Source of the DNA: Siphonodentalium dalli
Taxonomy: Eukaryota; Mollusca; Scaphopoda; Gadilida; Siphonodentaliidae
Reading direction: 5' to 3'
Assembly (NCBI GenBank): GCA_032622095.1
Contig: CP136061.1
Coordinates: 39,565,797-39,629,796, forward strand
DNA length: 64,000 bases
A program made the position numbers and the translations under genes. Shown here piece after piece: positions 1-11,523 of the stretch (the first letter of the stretch is position 1; the number at the start of each line of letters is the position of its first letter). Under the pieces are notes generated by a model. That model was not told the origin of the DNA. It made no database searches and saw only the letters and a program-made list of their open reading frames with translations.

Positions 1-213
1 AATGGGTGAACATCACCAACTTCAACTGGGAAATTTCAAACTGGGCTAGGTCTCCCATAGCAGTTGAGGCCTATGCAGAATGAGCCTCAATGAGGTCTCC
101 AGAGGGTGAATTTGGTGATACTGGCCTCTGCGCGGGATAGGGTCACTAAATTCACCCTCTGTGGACATCATTCTGCATATGTCAGACACACAGTCACACA
201 CTATACCCAGGCT
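1..213. mobile_element. Palindromic hAT-like family A, copy 1 (left edge of window)
   Basis: The core foldback at about 83-176 has arms GAGGGTGAATTTGGTGATAC and its complement, followed by the family end ATTCTGCATATGTCAGACAC and CAGGCTTG. The segment before the core (TGGGTGAACATCACCAAC, then CCCATAGCAGTTGAGGCC) is the longer inner part also found in the copies at 22050 and 25247. The left terminus lies outside the window. Confidence 0.75.
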
Positions 214-486
214 TGATTCAGATACCCAATTTTAACCACTATGCAAGATTTGAGGAATAGCGTAATACGCAGTTTCTAAATATAGCACAAAGTAGTTCAA
301 ATTTTAATAATGGGGAGGCTTAGATTGTAAAACCGCAAACTCTGAACTTGAAATAGAAATATTCTTGGCGCGAAAGCATCTCGCAACTAGACATATACCA
401 ATAAGTCAAAAAAATAAAAAATAACCTATTAAAATCATCCTTATCTGCTTACCATAAATTGGGGGGGGGGGGGCAACACCCTGTTT
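214..486. other. 3-prime flank of REV1
   Basis: On the gene's strand this is the presumptive 3-prime UTR. A C-tract of about 14 (G-tract at 461-474 on the plus strand) lies just downstream of the stop. I see no poly(A) run and no clear AATAAA on the minus strand, so there is no direct trace of retroposition here. Confidence 0.5.
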
Positions 487-3400
487 TCAGAACTTGACCT
501 TGAACTGATAACCATGAATAGATGTAACAACAGCCTGAACTTCATCAATAATCAGTAGAAACGCACCCATCCACTCCGAATTTCTCATTTTACTAATCCG
601 TCCATGCATGAAGTTAATGACAGAATACGCCTTCTCCAAATCCTTATCCTTTATCAGATCGACTAAATAAGTCTTAATAATATCCAAATCATCAGAAACC
701 GGGATCGCAGATGACGACAGCCACTCTCTCATCAGGTTTTTGACATCCTTGAACTTTACATTGCCACATAGATTCACAGGTGCGGGATCATTTGTTTTTG
801 GTACAGGGATACATGTCTCTGTCTTAACAGGTTCAGGGTCTCTGGGGACAGAAGTCTTGAAATCATCAGCGTCATCTGTTATATTTATCACCGGAGATGG
901 TCTGTTTTTCGTAGATTTAACTTCTGTGAAGGTAAGTCTTTTTGGGTTATAGGCTACTTTCTTCTTACCTCTCGGGCGTGACCTTGGAACCTTGAAAACC
1001 GGGCTAGTCTTTTTCCCAGGGCTCTTTTTTGACGGAGATTTTTTGGGAGAAATTCTAATTTTTAATGAATGGGCAGCTTTATGAGCCTTATTCTCCTCAT
1101 CCTGAAGTTTCAATGCAAACTGTAGGTCAGCGTCTATAGACTGATGAAATGCAGTGTCCCCCGATATTTCCAATGATTCAGCATTCTTATTCCAAAATGA
1201 ACATCCTTGCTCCTGACTTGATGACGTGTTCTCTGTGGTAGATGTAGTTTCTGATACCTTCTTGCTTCGTCTCATTTGTTCTTCTATCTGCATCCGAATG
1301 CTTTCAGGTAATTCATTGAGCACATTGATATCAACCTGAGACGGAGAAACAATATAACTACCACCACTGGGATGCCGTTTCGGTGTTTTGGCTAGCGGTT
1401 CGGCAGATTCGTTACTCAGTGTCATTGTTGATAGTGTCGGGAGTGGTGGCAGTTCACGCTTCGCTTTTCTTTTTCTCATTACTTCATCAATGAGAACTGA
1501 GCTCTGAACTGTAACAGTCTGATCATTACTTATCGAAGGCGTTTCCGATGAATGACTGACGGATCCATTTGACACATCTTTGGTCGGGGAAGCATCACTA
1601 CTTTCTTTCACATGAAAAGAGTCTTTCGAGAGAGAATTATCTTGAATATGACTCTTGTTAACAGAGTCTGCAATATTAGTGACTCCCAAACTTAACTTAC
1701 TTTGAGTTTTTTCAGATGCGAAATTCAAAATTCTCTGATTACCATGTTTCGTTTTGAAACTGCCATCCGCATTTTCAAGTTTATGGAGCTGTATACCAAT
1801 GCCTCGAAGATCAGAGGCTGGAATTTTTGTTGCCCGATATATTGTCAAACACTGCTTGGAAATAACACTGGTATCATCTGTTGCCAAAGGTAAAGTGGAA
1901 GATCGAGTTAAATAATTACAAACGCCATGACCCATGAATTTTGCAGTTTCTTTCGGAGCATCCTTCCTCCGATGCATAATTTTCAAAGTCACTGTCTTTC
2001 CTTTCATATGAATTTTCTTCAGTCGGCTCTGAACTTCAGTAGATAACTCGAGAAAAAACTTTTCAACTTCTTTCTCCGTCGTGAATCGGATTCCATAATT
2101 TATTTCAGCTGACACACTTTTTCGTTCCTTCTCTTGATTGATTTGTCGGTCGTCCAATCCTCTAGCGTATTTATGCAGAACGGCACCTGTTTTAGACCCG
2201 AACTCCCTCTGTAGGACAACAAGATCTATTCTCAGTAAGTCACCACATGTCAGCACTCTCATGTTACGTAGCTTGTTGCTTGTTGAAGAGCCAACACCTG
2301 GGAGGTCCCGCACAGACTGTTTGGAAATGAACTCGCTAACTTCCCCTAATGCCAGGTATTTTTGTCCATTAGGTTTTGCTGCTCTAGTTGAGAGTTTAGC
2401 CAGTAGCACATTTGATGAAACACCAGCGGACGCATTACAACCAGTCGCATTGAGAATATCACTACGGAGACAGGAACTCAGCTGTAACGGTGTAGCGCCA
2501 GTCGCCTTCAAAATATCGGAACAATCAATTAGCATTTCGTCGCAGCTCACAGCCTCAATGTTATGCGTATAACTAGCAACAATATCATACAACTTCCGTG
2601 ATACTTCGTTGTATTTTTCAAACTCGTACGGCACTGTTAATATTTCTGGACACAATTTTTTCGCTTCTCCCATGAACATTCCATTCTTTACGTCAGATTT
2701 TCTCGCTTCATAACTACATGAGGCTATCTCAGAAAGAGATATGAACGAATCAGTTCTCTTCACGTCTTTAACATTCGAAGGTCTATCCTGGCCTAAACCC
2801 ATTGAATCATTCGGAGGTCTATCCTGGTCTAAACCCATTGAATCATTTGGACCGGTATTTTCACTTTCATCATCATCACTTTCTGAATCCCATCCCGTTG
2901 ATGTGTTATTCGTTTTGTATGAACTTCCATTCTTTTTAGCCTTCTCTTTTTCAGCCCGTTTGTTCTTCCATGCTTTTTTCTCTATTTCCACTTCAGCTGC
3001 AGTCTTTGTTTGATTGCCTTTGCCTCTTGAATGAGTTACGGCTACAGGTTTACCTTTCAGTTCAGGTCTATCGCGAACAGCAACGGAAACAAAGAAGCAA
3101 TCCATATCTAAATGCATTATGACTTTTTTAACCTCCTTGATATCGAATCTTTCATCACTGACACTAGTTGAACTATCCATCTCATCTTCAACCAACTGAG
3201 TCAGCTTTTCTCGTCCAGGGAATGTCGAGTCTGCCTTATTAACAAGTTTATTAACATATTCACAAAACTCTGATTTCCACGTAGATAGATGATGAAGTCG
3301 GGAATTATTATAAAATTCACTTATGAAATTCTCATCCCCGGCTTTTGCAACGTGATTAGATTTGACGCTTGTTACTTTTTCTGGTGATTTTACAACATTA

Positions 3401-4023
3401 AACAAACAATCATCCTCGATAACTTCATGAACAGAAGTACCTTCATTGGATGACATGGACTCCGTCAAAGAATCCTTTATCAGATGAAGACCTGAATTTT
3501 CTTCTCTCAGAAAGTTTGTTGTATCACCTTCAGAATTTACATCATCTTTTGACACTACTTTTCTGGTCACAGAAAGCTGCGGCTGCAACGATGAACCGAT
3601 TGCATATAGTTGATATGATAATGGCTTTAATAACTTTCCAGCTTTAATGCTATCCAGCAGCCAATCTGGTCTCACAACAGGCATCCCATTCAACTTAGAT
3701 ATTTTGCTGTTGGCTAAGTTCATAGCAATGATATGTGTCACCTTTTTCTTTGCCAAATAGTGCTGATATTTGCCTCCGTGTGAGTTTATAAGTTGCCTCA
3801 GCTCATCAGACGACGGTTTCGTATATCCATCTATGTAAATTGATAAGTCTTTGAATATTTGCGGTCCATTATCTGATGCTGCGAACTGCTCATCCATTTT
3901 CTGTTTCTTTGCATAGACGTAACCATGGAATTGGTCCCATCCCGACAAACGTTTTTTCAGGGCTTGTTTGCCGCTGTTTGTTTTGTCTTGGTCTGTACTC
4001 ACTGTGCTGCTTTGCTGTATCAT
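487..4023 (-). CDS. REV1: REV1, DNA repair deoxycytidyl transferase (intronless, complete)
   Basis: Y-family polymerase that inserts dCMP opposite damaged or abasic template bases and recruits other translesion polymerases in the nucleus. The 1178 codons are close to the vertebrate length of about 1250. Domains in order: BRCT about 53-140; the conserved N-digit with SRLHH at 241-245, whose Arg242 should pair with the incoming dCTP; palm and fingers 301-740 with catalytic LDMD (Asp306, Asp308) and SCDE (Asp495, Glu496); little-finger segment from INYGIRF (641); ubiquitin-binding motif about 896-918 around NELPESIRMQI; basic stretch 988-1030; REV1 C-terminal domain 1084-1178, the expected docking site for polymerases eta, iota, kappa and REV7. 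The start is the first ATG after an in-frame TGA at 4054-4056. All catalytic residues seen are intact and there is no internal stop. Oddities: no introns over 3.5 kb, and a 13-residue tandem duplication near 391-415 in the disordered finger insert. Confidence 0.96.
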   Translation of the reverse strand: MIQQSSTVSTDQDKTNSGKQALKKRLSGWDQFHGYVYAKKQKMDEQFAASDNGPQIFKDLSIYIDGYTKPSSDELRQLINSHGGKYQHYLAKKKVTHIIAMNLANSKISKLNGMPVVRPDWLLDSIKAGKLLKPLSYQLYAIGSSLQPQLSVTRKVVSKDDVNSEGDTTNFLREENSGLHLIKDSLTESMSSNEGTSVHEVIEDDCLFNVVKSPEKVTSVKSNHVAKAGDENFISEFYNNSRLHHLSTWKSEFCEYVNKLVNKADSTFPGREKLTQLVEDEMDSSTSVSDERFDIKEVKKVIMHLDMDCFFVSVAVRDRPELKGKPVAVTHSRGKGNQTKTAAEVEIEKKAWKNKRAEKEKAKKNGSSYKTNNTSTGWDSESDDDESENTGPNDSMGLDQDRPPNDSMGLGQDRPSNVKDVKRTDSFISLSEIASCSYEARKSDVKNGMFMGEAKKLCPEILTVPYEFEKYNEVSRKLYDIVASYTHNIEAVSCDEMLIDCSDILKATGATPLQLSSCLRSDILNATGCNASAGVSSNVLLAKLSTRAAKPNGQKYLALGEVSEFISKQSVRDLPGVGSSTSNKLRNMRVLTCGDLLRIDLVVLQREFGSKTGAVLHKYARGLDDRQINQEKERKSVSAEINYGIRFTTEKEVEKFFLELSTEVQSRLKKIHMKGKTVTLKIMHRRKDAPKETAKFMGHGVCNYLTRSSTLPLATDDTSVISKQCLTIYRATKIPASDLRGIGIQLHKLENADGSFKTKHGNQRILNFASEKTQSKLSLGVTNIADSVNKSHIQDNSLSKDSFHVKESSDASPTKDVSNGSVSHSSETPSISNDQTVTVQSSVLIDEVMRKRKAKRELPPLPTLSTMTLSNESAEPLAKTPKRHPSGGSYIVSPSQVDINVLNELPESIRMQIEEQMRRSKKVSETTSTTENTSSSQEQGCSFWNKNAESLEISGDTAFHQSIDADLQFALKLQDEENKAHKAAHSLKIRISPKKSPSKKSPGKKTSPVFKVPRSRPRGKKKVAYNPKRLTFTEVKSTKNRPSPVINITDDADDFKTSVPRDPEPVKTETCIPVPKTNDPAPVNLCGNVKFKDVKNLMREWLSSSAIPVSDDLDIIKTYLVDLIKDKDLEKAYSVINFMHGRISKMRNSEWMGAFLLIIDEVQAVVTSIHGYQFKVKF
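2765..2852 (-). repeat. Short in-frame tandem duplication inside REV1
   Basis: Two adjacent copies of a 39-nt unit encode PNDSMGLDQDRP and PNDSMGLGQDRP at about residues 392-415. The copies differ by a few bases. The duplication lies in the acidic, low-complexity insert between the first catalytic motif and the SYEARK motif, so it should not disturb the polymerase fold. Confidence 0.8.
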
Positions 4024-4470
4024 TTTTATTTTGTTTTTATTTGTCGAGTAGATTCACCAGACAGACAACATCAGGTTAGGGGGCCCTGAAATGAGAAGTG
4101 AGAAACCCATTGAAGACCACAATAATGAACCTAAGGTAAATTAATATAGTCCAAAAATGGGCAACATTCTGTCAGAAATGGTTGGACCAAACCTAAATTT
4201 GAATGTGACCTGTATGTTCATGTCATTAATCCATATACTAATAGATAAACAACTTGAGCTATCATCCAGACAACAAAATAATCAACAAATTATAAGTCGA
4301 AAATGAACATAACTCTGCCAGAATGGTCGGATCGCATCCATATTTGAACTTTATCGGGACATTCTAATCTGAAGGCCACATACCTTTCAAGTTATCATCC
4401 GAATAACAGATGTGTTGAACAGTTGAACAGACATGCAGACGGACGGACACCACTCATTTCTACAGTTCCC
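4024..4470. repeat. REV1 upstream region with an old dispersed repeat
   Basis: The first about 60 bases hold the REV1 leader. From about 4150 to 4470 two diverged units occur (CATTCTGTCAGAAATGGTTG, then ACTCTGCCAGAATGGTCGGA), each followed by a stretch on squatting-type sequence ending ATCATCCAGACAACA or ATCATCCGAATAACA. The segment ends in CAGACGGACGGAC. This looks like a decayed interspersed repeat. No promoter element was recognised. Confidence 0.4.
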
Positions 4471-4795
4471 CCCCCCCCCAAATTAATTTGTTTTTGAGGG
4501 TAAAAAAAACAGAACCATGGCATGTGAATATGGTAAAAATAATCGCGCGAATTTGTTGTGACACAGGATTACAATGAAAGCCATCTGGCTCAATTTGTAA
4601 CTTGCAGCATGAAGTTCCCCTCTTTCACACATATGTATGTGCTTCTGTGTTTATTACACACCCACACTTATTATTTTTTGGCATGAATCAATTGTTGTTA
4701 TTTGGTTCCCATGCTAGTCACCTATTCAATATGATGAGAGGGTGAATTAATGTTGTAGCAATGGTTGGGTTGGCAACTTGACATACATGTACATG

Positions 4796-4907
4796 CAAGC
4801 CTTGAAATAGTGTGTCTGAATGAGGTTCCCAGAGGGTGAATTTAGTGATGCTATCCTGCATAGCGGGCTAGCATCACCAAATTCACCCTCTGGGAACCTC
4901 ATTCTGC
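4796..4907. mobile_element. Palindromic family A, copy 2
   Basis: Begins CAAGCCTTGAAATAGTGTGT and folds on itself around CATAGCGGGC, with arms containing CAGAGGGTGAATTTAGTGAT. The right terminus is lost after CATTCTGC. Confidence 0.8.
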
Positions 4908-4919
4908 GGAGGTGTAAGC

Positions 4920-5600
4920 ACCCCACCCATTGAACCACACCAAACTCACAAGTTTGCGTAATTCAATTTGCACACCCCGGTGCTTTGATTTTCCCCAAAT
5001 GTTCCCTCACAGACTACTACATGGTAGCCTATTCTAAATGGACCAGAGTCTTGTGGCCACTGGCCATGCAGGGAGATGAAAAGGATGGTTCGGCCAAGTA
5101 TGAGATTAAAAAATCCTAACATCTACGTGGTATAACGCCAGACAAATTTACACCCCGATTTGTTTTTTCTTAAATTAATTAGCAAGTAAATACAGGCAAG
5201 AGCACAGAACACACGGGTCGGCCGATGATTAGGCCCGATGTGAGAACATTTTGAAATCTGAACATGAAAATTTGACAATCCTAGCATCTAGACTGGCCTC
5301 AAGCTTTCCAATTCGGCGAAATTTTTAACCTGACACTCACCCTTAGGTTTGAAAATTGCCAACTGATGCCCATTTCAGTCCAGAATTTTGCAAATGAAAG
5401 GGAAATATGCAAATGTTGGTCTAAAAACAAAAAATTCATCACTAAGAAATTGTTGGAAAATCAAACTACGAGAACAATTTCAACCTAATTTTGGTGTGAA
5501 TTTTCCAATTAATGTTGCATTAGGTTGACGGTTGACTGCAGTTTGGGGGGGGGGGGGGTAAGACCCCTGCATAACCACCCCTTTCAACATGCCCCTGCTT
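4920..5600. mobile_element. Decayed copy of the 61.7-kb hAT-like element
   Basis: Stretches match the element at 61713-62774 in the same order: CCAAACTCACAAGTTTGCGT, AATCCTAACATCTA, ATCCTAGCATCTAGACTGGC, CAACTGATGCCCATTTCAGT and a late poly-G run. Terminal inverted repeats are not recognisable, so the ends are approximate. Confidence 0.55.
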
Positions 5601-6633
5601 GGCACCCCATGCTAACAGCGTGGTCTTGCATTCACTGAATTCCTGTTGGGGAATCGTATAGCCCATGTGTTGGGGATATCCTGGCGCCCCTGTTTGAAAT
5701 CATATAGAAATTTTAAAGGAGAAGACAACATATGGAGCAGAAAACAGGGGAAAATGAGCTCTCATAACCACAAAACTACACTAAAGACATCCAAATAAAC
5801 CCAAATTGAATGCAGTCGCATATATAGTATATATATGGTATCGGTCTATATCATATAAATACTTTTTCTAAAACCCCTTAAACCAACTGGACGTGCGATT
5901 TCCTTGCGCTCCTGTTGCGCAAATTCTAGTATAAAAAGTGTGTCTATTTCAGACAAAGTTCAAACAGTAAATGTGACAAGACAAGACATAGAAACCACTA
6001 ATCTCATTACCAATCTAACAACACCAGTGGAACATGATTACCTTTCAACGCAATAACACCGGGCACCAGGTTACGGACAACCACAGGCACACACACCATG
6101 CATGGATAAATACGTACACGGTCAAAAGAACGCCGTTTTTTTTTTGTCGATTATATCTGGTATATACCCATGGTTATATATAAACGGGCTACGAGCATCT
6201 GAACGTAGATCTTTCAGTCAAGCTGCTAAATCAAATAACTAGATTACTATAGCCAATAAGCAGACTAATTCCAATGCATCGATCATGTCAACTTTTGCTT
6301 CGATCATTATACTCACTCTATTTTCAATAAATTTAGTGGAAAGAGTATTCCGGATGCCGTCTCTCTATTATGGAGTATTCCGGATGCCGGTGTCAGTTTT
6401 AAGCCGGATGCCAGATTCCAGGGGGAGGGGGGGTCATCACCCTCAATTATAGTATGGGTGCAATATTACACCTGTCTTCTGAATTATGGGAGCAAATAAA
6501 TGCTCTCGCTGTGTTTTCCTGTGGAATTAGGACTGAACAACTGTACTGTAAACAATTAAGTTTGACACACATACATTCATACAGCGTCACTTTAGATGAA
6601 AGTGAACGAATGCAGATGTATCATGCCCACTTC
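5601..6633. other. No gene recognised
   Basis: A short direct repeat GGAGTATTCCGGATGCCG lies around 6341-6415. An open frame at 6454-6771 shows no recognisable domain and runs into the foldback element that begins at 6634, so it is not called. Confidence 0.4.
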
Positions 6634-6905
6634 GGCAATCTCATACGACTTCCCCGTCGAGAACATTTTGGGCTGAAGTTTGTTAGACAGTACCGCCCGC
6701 CTCCCCTAAGCCCACCCACCCTGCCAAGTTTATTTCCTATAGTATTCTTGAAATGTGTCTCTCTGGTGTGATTCTGTGGGTATGCCCGTTATTTAGTAAA
6801 GGTGATTTTTTACTAAATAACGGGTATGTTAGAGTTACATTTCTTTGAAAAACTCAAAATATTGGGCGAAAAATTTTCTTGACGGGGAAGTCGTATGATA
6901 TTGCC
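6634..6905. mobile_element. Short inverted-repeat element (hAT-like, 272 bp)
   Basis: Termini GGCAATCTCATACGACTTCC and, on the other strand, GGCAATATCATACGACTTCC. The arms continue through CCCCGTCGAGAACATTTT. Flanks CCCACTTC (6626-6633) and ACCACTTC (6906-6913) are 7/8 identical, fitting an 8-bp target duplication. A near-perfect hairpin CCCGTTATTTAGTAAA lies near the middle (about 6784-6824). Confidence 0.75.
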
Positions 6906-7124
6906 ACCACTTCTGTCTAGCAATATGTCATATATATGCCGACATGCCATGGGACTATTTATTGATTTGATTCATATCAAAATCAAATTTTCGCTGGGGC
7001 GGATTTCACTGAAACATTCTACTGTCGATCGACCTCAAGTTTAATGTGAAGTAATCTAGTATTGGCCTATCATGCTTTTGCTGATTGCTTATAAGTGCCC
7101 TCGTCGCCTGACTTCCAGGGTTGA

Positions 7125-7985
7125 CATCAGGGAGGCCCCCACCCCCACCCCCCTGGAATACGGAATACTACTTATATTAAACACAGAGCGTGCATGGAAT
7201 ACGGAATACCAGTCAACAGCCATATGGAATTTTCCGGATATATTTTCTATTGCCGTACGAACGGCGGTCACCCCGCAGTGTCCACGTCTAAAATGACGAT
7301 GATCGACGATCTGTATATTAAACCGTGAATTTATTGTGACAAAAATCGCATTTATATTATTATTATGATCATTTTTTGGAAGGTGTCGAAGGTCGGCGCA
7401 TGATTAATACCGGTATTTCTGGAATACCGAATACCTCCTAACAGAGGGGCCGGAATACGGCGTACCTCATAACAGGGCATGGAATATGGCATACGAAAAG
7501 GGGGGCTAGGGGGCCTCATCAGGATCCTACGGGCGTACGGCAGCATTGGGCAACTTAGGGGGTTCATTAACTTGATGAACCACCGAAGTTGCCAGAGCTA
7601 ACGACCCGTTGAACAATGGAAGTCAGTCGACGAGGGCATGCACTCTGTTACGCCCATGACACCACTACACACCACCCCCATCGCCCCTCTCCCACACCTT
7701 ATGTGGCCCCTCTAGAGGCCCCCACCCCCACCCTCCATGGAATACGGAATACCACTTAACACAGAGGGTGGAATACGGAATACCAGTTAACGGAATACCA
7801 GTTAACAGCCATATGGAATACATAAAAATATATGAAAACTTCATTTTTTTGAAGGTCGGCGTACGAATACCGGTATTTTTGGAATACCGAATACCTCCTA
7901 ACAGAGGGGCCGGAATACGCCGTACCTCATAACAGGGCATGGAATACGGCGTACGAAAAAGGGGGGTGGTCGCCTCCCTCTAGGC
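7125..7985. repeat. Tandemly duplicated repeat rich in GGAATACGGAATACC
   Basis: Two diverged copies (about 7125-7540 and 7700-7985) share, in order, CCCCCACCCCCACC, GGAATACGGAATACCA, CAGCCATATGGAAT, ACCGGTATTTCTGGAATACC and CATAACAGGGCATGGAATA. Open frames across it come from the repeat and are not called as genes. Confidence 0.65.
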
Positions 7986-10018
7986 ACGTCCCTAACACAA
8001 CCTTCAATTACCTTGCAGACACTTTTGTTGACCAAGTTCCCAAATAAACATGATCGATCTCTTCCTAATTTAGATCAATTGCTTTTTTGTATGTTTTAAT
8101 CGGAGTTGTCACATGAGTTGTGCAATTCCCGCTAAATTGTCAGAGGAAAACGAAAGTATGTTGCTGTATTTTCTTTCCAATAATGTGACTCGGAAACGGA
8201 ATCGCATTTCCATCAAACTGAGTGACATTATGGTTTTCACTGTTATTTTACAAAGGTTCTGTGTTTAGTAAATGTATAATAATTAAATTGGGCAGCGGAC
8301 TTGATTGACTCAAATAGTTCAACAGTCTCAGTCACACTTTGCCAGTTTCGTTTCGTTCCGTCCATTTCGTGCACTTGTTAGATTTTCTTCCTGCTTCCCG
8401 TGGAAAATTGTTTATCAGTTTTCATTTATAAAAAGAATTTTTTCGGTACTATTTTCATCTCTATTCCGAAAAACCTAAATCACTCAGTGATATCATATGT
8501 ATATAGATTACAGTGTATATGGTTTCGTCATAATATGCTCCATTACTTTTAGCAATAACAGTCCAAAAACAGGACATTTGATAATTTTCAGGCAATTCCA
8601 ACGCTGTTCAAATCAAACTTCAAAGTGAAAGTAAATTTTTCTTGACTTTTGACAGAAGATTGTGGAAGTTGCAGTCAATGTACTGTCTATTATAAGATGC
8701 ACCTAGCTTCTTAATATGCTTGGGAATTTTTCGCTGGGTGACAATTTGCAATAGGTCCCCATTTACGGAGGTCCCTTTGGAGAGATCCCCGAATTCGCGG
8801 AGCTCCCCTAAAATAGGCTAAAGAGACGACTTTAAAGGGAGGAATGGGTGTGTATATACATGTATGTCAATTGAGACATATTTTAAATGAATAACGACAC
8901 AACAATTGATAATAGTGGCTAATTGTTCTATCAATTATATTCGCGTAGCTCACTTGTCGCAAATCAATACGATGATCGATACACATTTGCTATGGGATTA
9001 TAATATGTCCCCGTATATGCCAGGAGTACCCCTTAAATTTGTGAATAAATGAAGCATAGGCCTGCTGTATAGTCTGTAAACCTGACTTTTATTATCAGCG
9101 TCTAGCTCTGTTTGATTAGTTGGGTCCACCAACTAGCCTACTGCATAGATGTTATTCAGTCAATTAAATAATATTATTCATTAGCTAGCGTCTATATGTG
9201 TATTCCCGGAGATTTATATCGCAGAGATTCCTCAACTAATAATATTATTCATTAACTAGCGCCTATATAAACATAAACATTTTATTGACAACATACTCCC
9301 ATGCGGGGCAGTTGTCATATTACAGATTAAATATGCATATGGATACGTAGGGGCCTACATGTATAGTTTGTATACGGGGACCCCGCAAATTCTTAAAATT
9401 AAATTATGGGCACATTGTTGCATTCACACGGGAGTGATGGGACAGCTATATTAATGATCTTTTGAGAAATGCAAGAATCAGTTGTGATTCACATGCAAAT
9501 TGCAATGACAAATTATGTGTTTTCTACTTCTGGTGTTTGGTTGATAACAAAACAAACTTTCTGACAATTTCTGATCATATCTGGATTCTGGAGGCGCTAG
9601 TAGGCTACTATCTTGCCAATTTGGCGATTCCTGTATAAATATATGAGGGATTTAATTCGAGCCTGCAGTGACTATAGTCAAAAATAATGAACTCTGTATC
9701 ACTATGTACAAGTACAGTCTTAATGGTACACATTCAAAGTCTCTTACCAGTATTGAACTTTCATGTACGGTACTTCAAATAAACAAACATACTGTTGCTA
9801 AACTATTTCTGTTGATGTCAGGCTTGTCAGCTACATGCTAGGTGTCATTGATAATTGTTTTGACAAAGATATAAATAATAATAATAAATAACAGTTTTGT
9901 ATAGCGTACAATCCACCGAAGTGCTCTCAAACGCTTGACATGTTAAACATAAAATACAATTGCAAATATAAGACATAATTATGGACATCAACAAAAATGT
10001 AGAACTATAAGTGAGACG
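7986..10018. other. No gene recognised
   Basis: AT-rich sequence. The only structure seen is a pair of short direct repeats about 95 bp apart (AATAATATTATTCATTA at about 9167 and 9238). Confidence 0.4.
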
Positions 10019-10021
10019 TTA

Positions 10022-10717
10022 GGCCAAAAAAAAAAGGGTTTTGGTTCTCGGGCAATTTTTTTTTCAAATCAATGAGGGAGGGAGGGTTTTATTTTATTTT
10101 TTTTATTTTTTTCTGCGCATAGTAAGCATGGACAAAGATACCTTCCTCTGTCTAGTAATAAACAGAAAGGTAGAGGGAACTGTTATGCATATAAACTCAT
10201 TTAGTCTTATATAAAAATGACATTGTACTACCAGTGTATGACTGGGATTACCTAACAATATATAATGCCCCTGACATTAACTACTGTTATTGTTGTCTAA
10301 AAACTGATACCTCCCCATTCTAATATGTGATCCTGAATTTAATTAGTCCTGTGCCTTTCAATTGTATAAAGTTACAATTAGTGTAAGTTGTTCACAATGA
10401 CTAATTGTAAGAAGAGCATGAGGATCAGCTAATCATTTTCTTAATTGTAGTCATCTACTTCATGTTGTAAGCCTGCAAGTCACTTTTTAACACATTACAC
10501 ATTAGAGCTCAATGCACACTAATATTCAACACATATCTGCTATGGACATGTTGATAAAATCCACACACAAAAAAAAGATTTTTTCAAAAAAAATTCAATT
10601 TTTTTTTTTTCGTAAGTTTTTTTGTCATAACATCAGGCATTGCAATAAAAAGGCCTAATGCGGCCCTTTTTATTCAATGCGGCGGGGCCTGAGAACCAAA
10701 ACCTTTTTTTTTTGGCC
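10022..10717. mobile_element. Harbinger-like non-autonomous element, 696 bp
   Basis: Terminal inverted repeats of about 31 bp start GGCC, then an A-tract, then TTTTGGTTCTC. The right end mirrors this with GAGAACCAAAACC, a T-tract and GGCC. TTA flanks both ends (10019-10021 and 10718-10720), the 3-bp duplication typical of PIF/Harbinger transposons. No transposase is present. Confidence 0.75.
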
Positions 10718-11100
10718 TTACTAAGAAATACAAAAGCGCATAAAATTACAAATCGAAAAAATTATTAAAAAGTTACTGGTAAATTGGGGGTGATAACATG
10801 CTAAAAAATGCTAACAGCGAAAGAATGGGGTCAAATGGCGAACGAGTAACATCAAAGGTACTGACCCAGGATTGTGACTACTGAGTACTGTTATAGTTAC
10901 ATGTGGGAAGCACATGCAAGAACTTATAAAGTTTTTGAGTTATGATTGACTAATTATAAGTTGCAAAGATTAAATCTTCGGAAGGTTGAATATAAAATAT
11001 ATTGTATGTACTGATATTTTGTAGCGGTCGCGGTGTAAATATAGAAGGCCGATGACTTCTCTGCATGAGAGGTCTAGATCTCTTGGTCACAGTCGTTAGT

Positions 11101-11142
11101 GATCTGATCACCGAAGTTCAGCAACGTTGAGCTCAGTTACTC
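11101..11142 (+). repeat. 5S rRNA-like fragment
   Basis: The stretch around GATCACCGAAGTTCAGCAAC followed by GTTGAGC and CAGTTACT closely resembles the box A to middle region of animal 5S rRNA. The 3-prime box C (GGATGGGTGACC type) and the 5S ends are missing, so it is not a functional 5S gene. It may be a relic of a 5S-derived SINE. It lies about 420 bp upstream of the TMEM243 start codon. Confidence 0.5.
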
Positions 11143-11523
11143 CCACAATTCTCTCTTTTTTGTTCTGTAACTTCTGTTACATTTACAATAAATAAGTGAG
11201 TGAGTTTATTCAGCCCAAGTCCCGGGATAGCACATTAAAAGCTTGCCTTATTTCTGCTGTGGTCGCATGAGTCGTCGATTCATCAGATGATTCAAATTTT
11301 ATCAAGTAATTTTGCCATTTACTTGTGTTTTCATCGCCATGGTAGGGTTCCTTAATATGCCCTCATTGTTGCACATGGGACAGCCATTAGCAATTGACTG
11401 ATGGAAATCACAAACTTAATGTTTGAAATGTTGAGTGGCTATAAGAATAGTTGAGGCTGTAATTGTGGATATTTTCAAAAATTCAACTTGAGCTCTAGTG
11501 TAATCTTACTTTTTTCACTGCAG

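Noticed and set aside
740-4079. Open frames on the plus strand across REV1
   Set aside because: Shadows of the REV1 coding strand.
7352-7940. Two minus-strand frames sharing CYEVRRIPAPLLGGIRYS
   Set aside because: They come from the duplicated GGAATACGGAATACC repeat and have no independent coding evidence.
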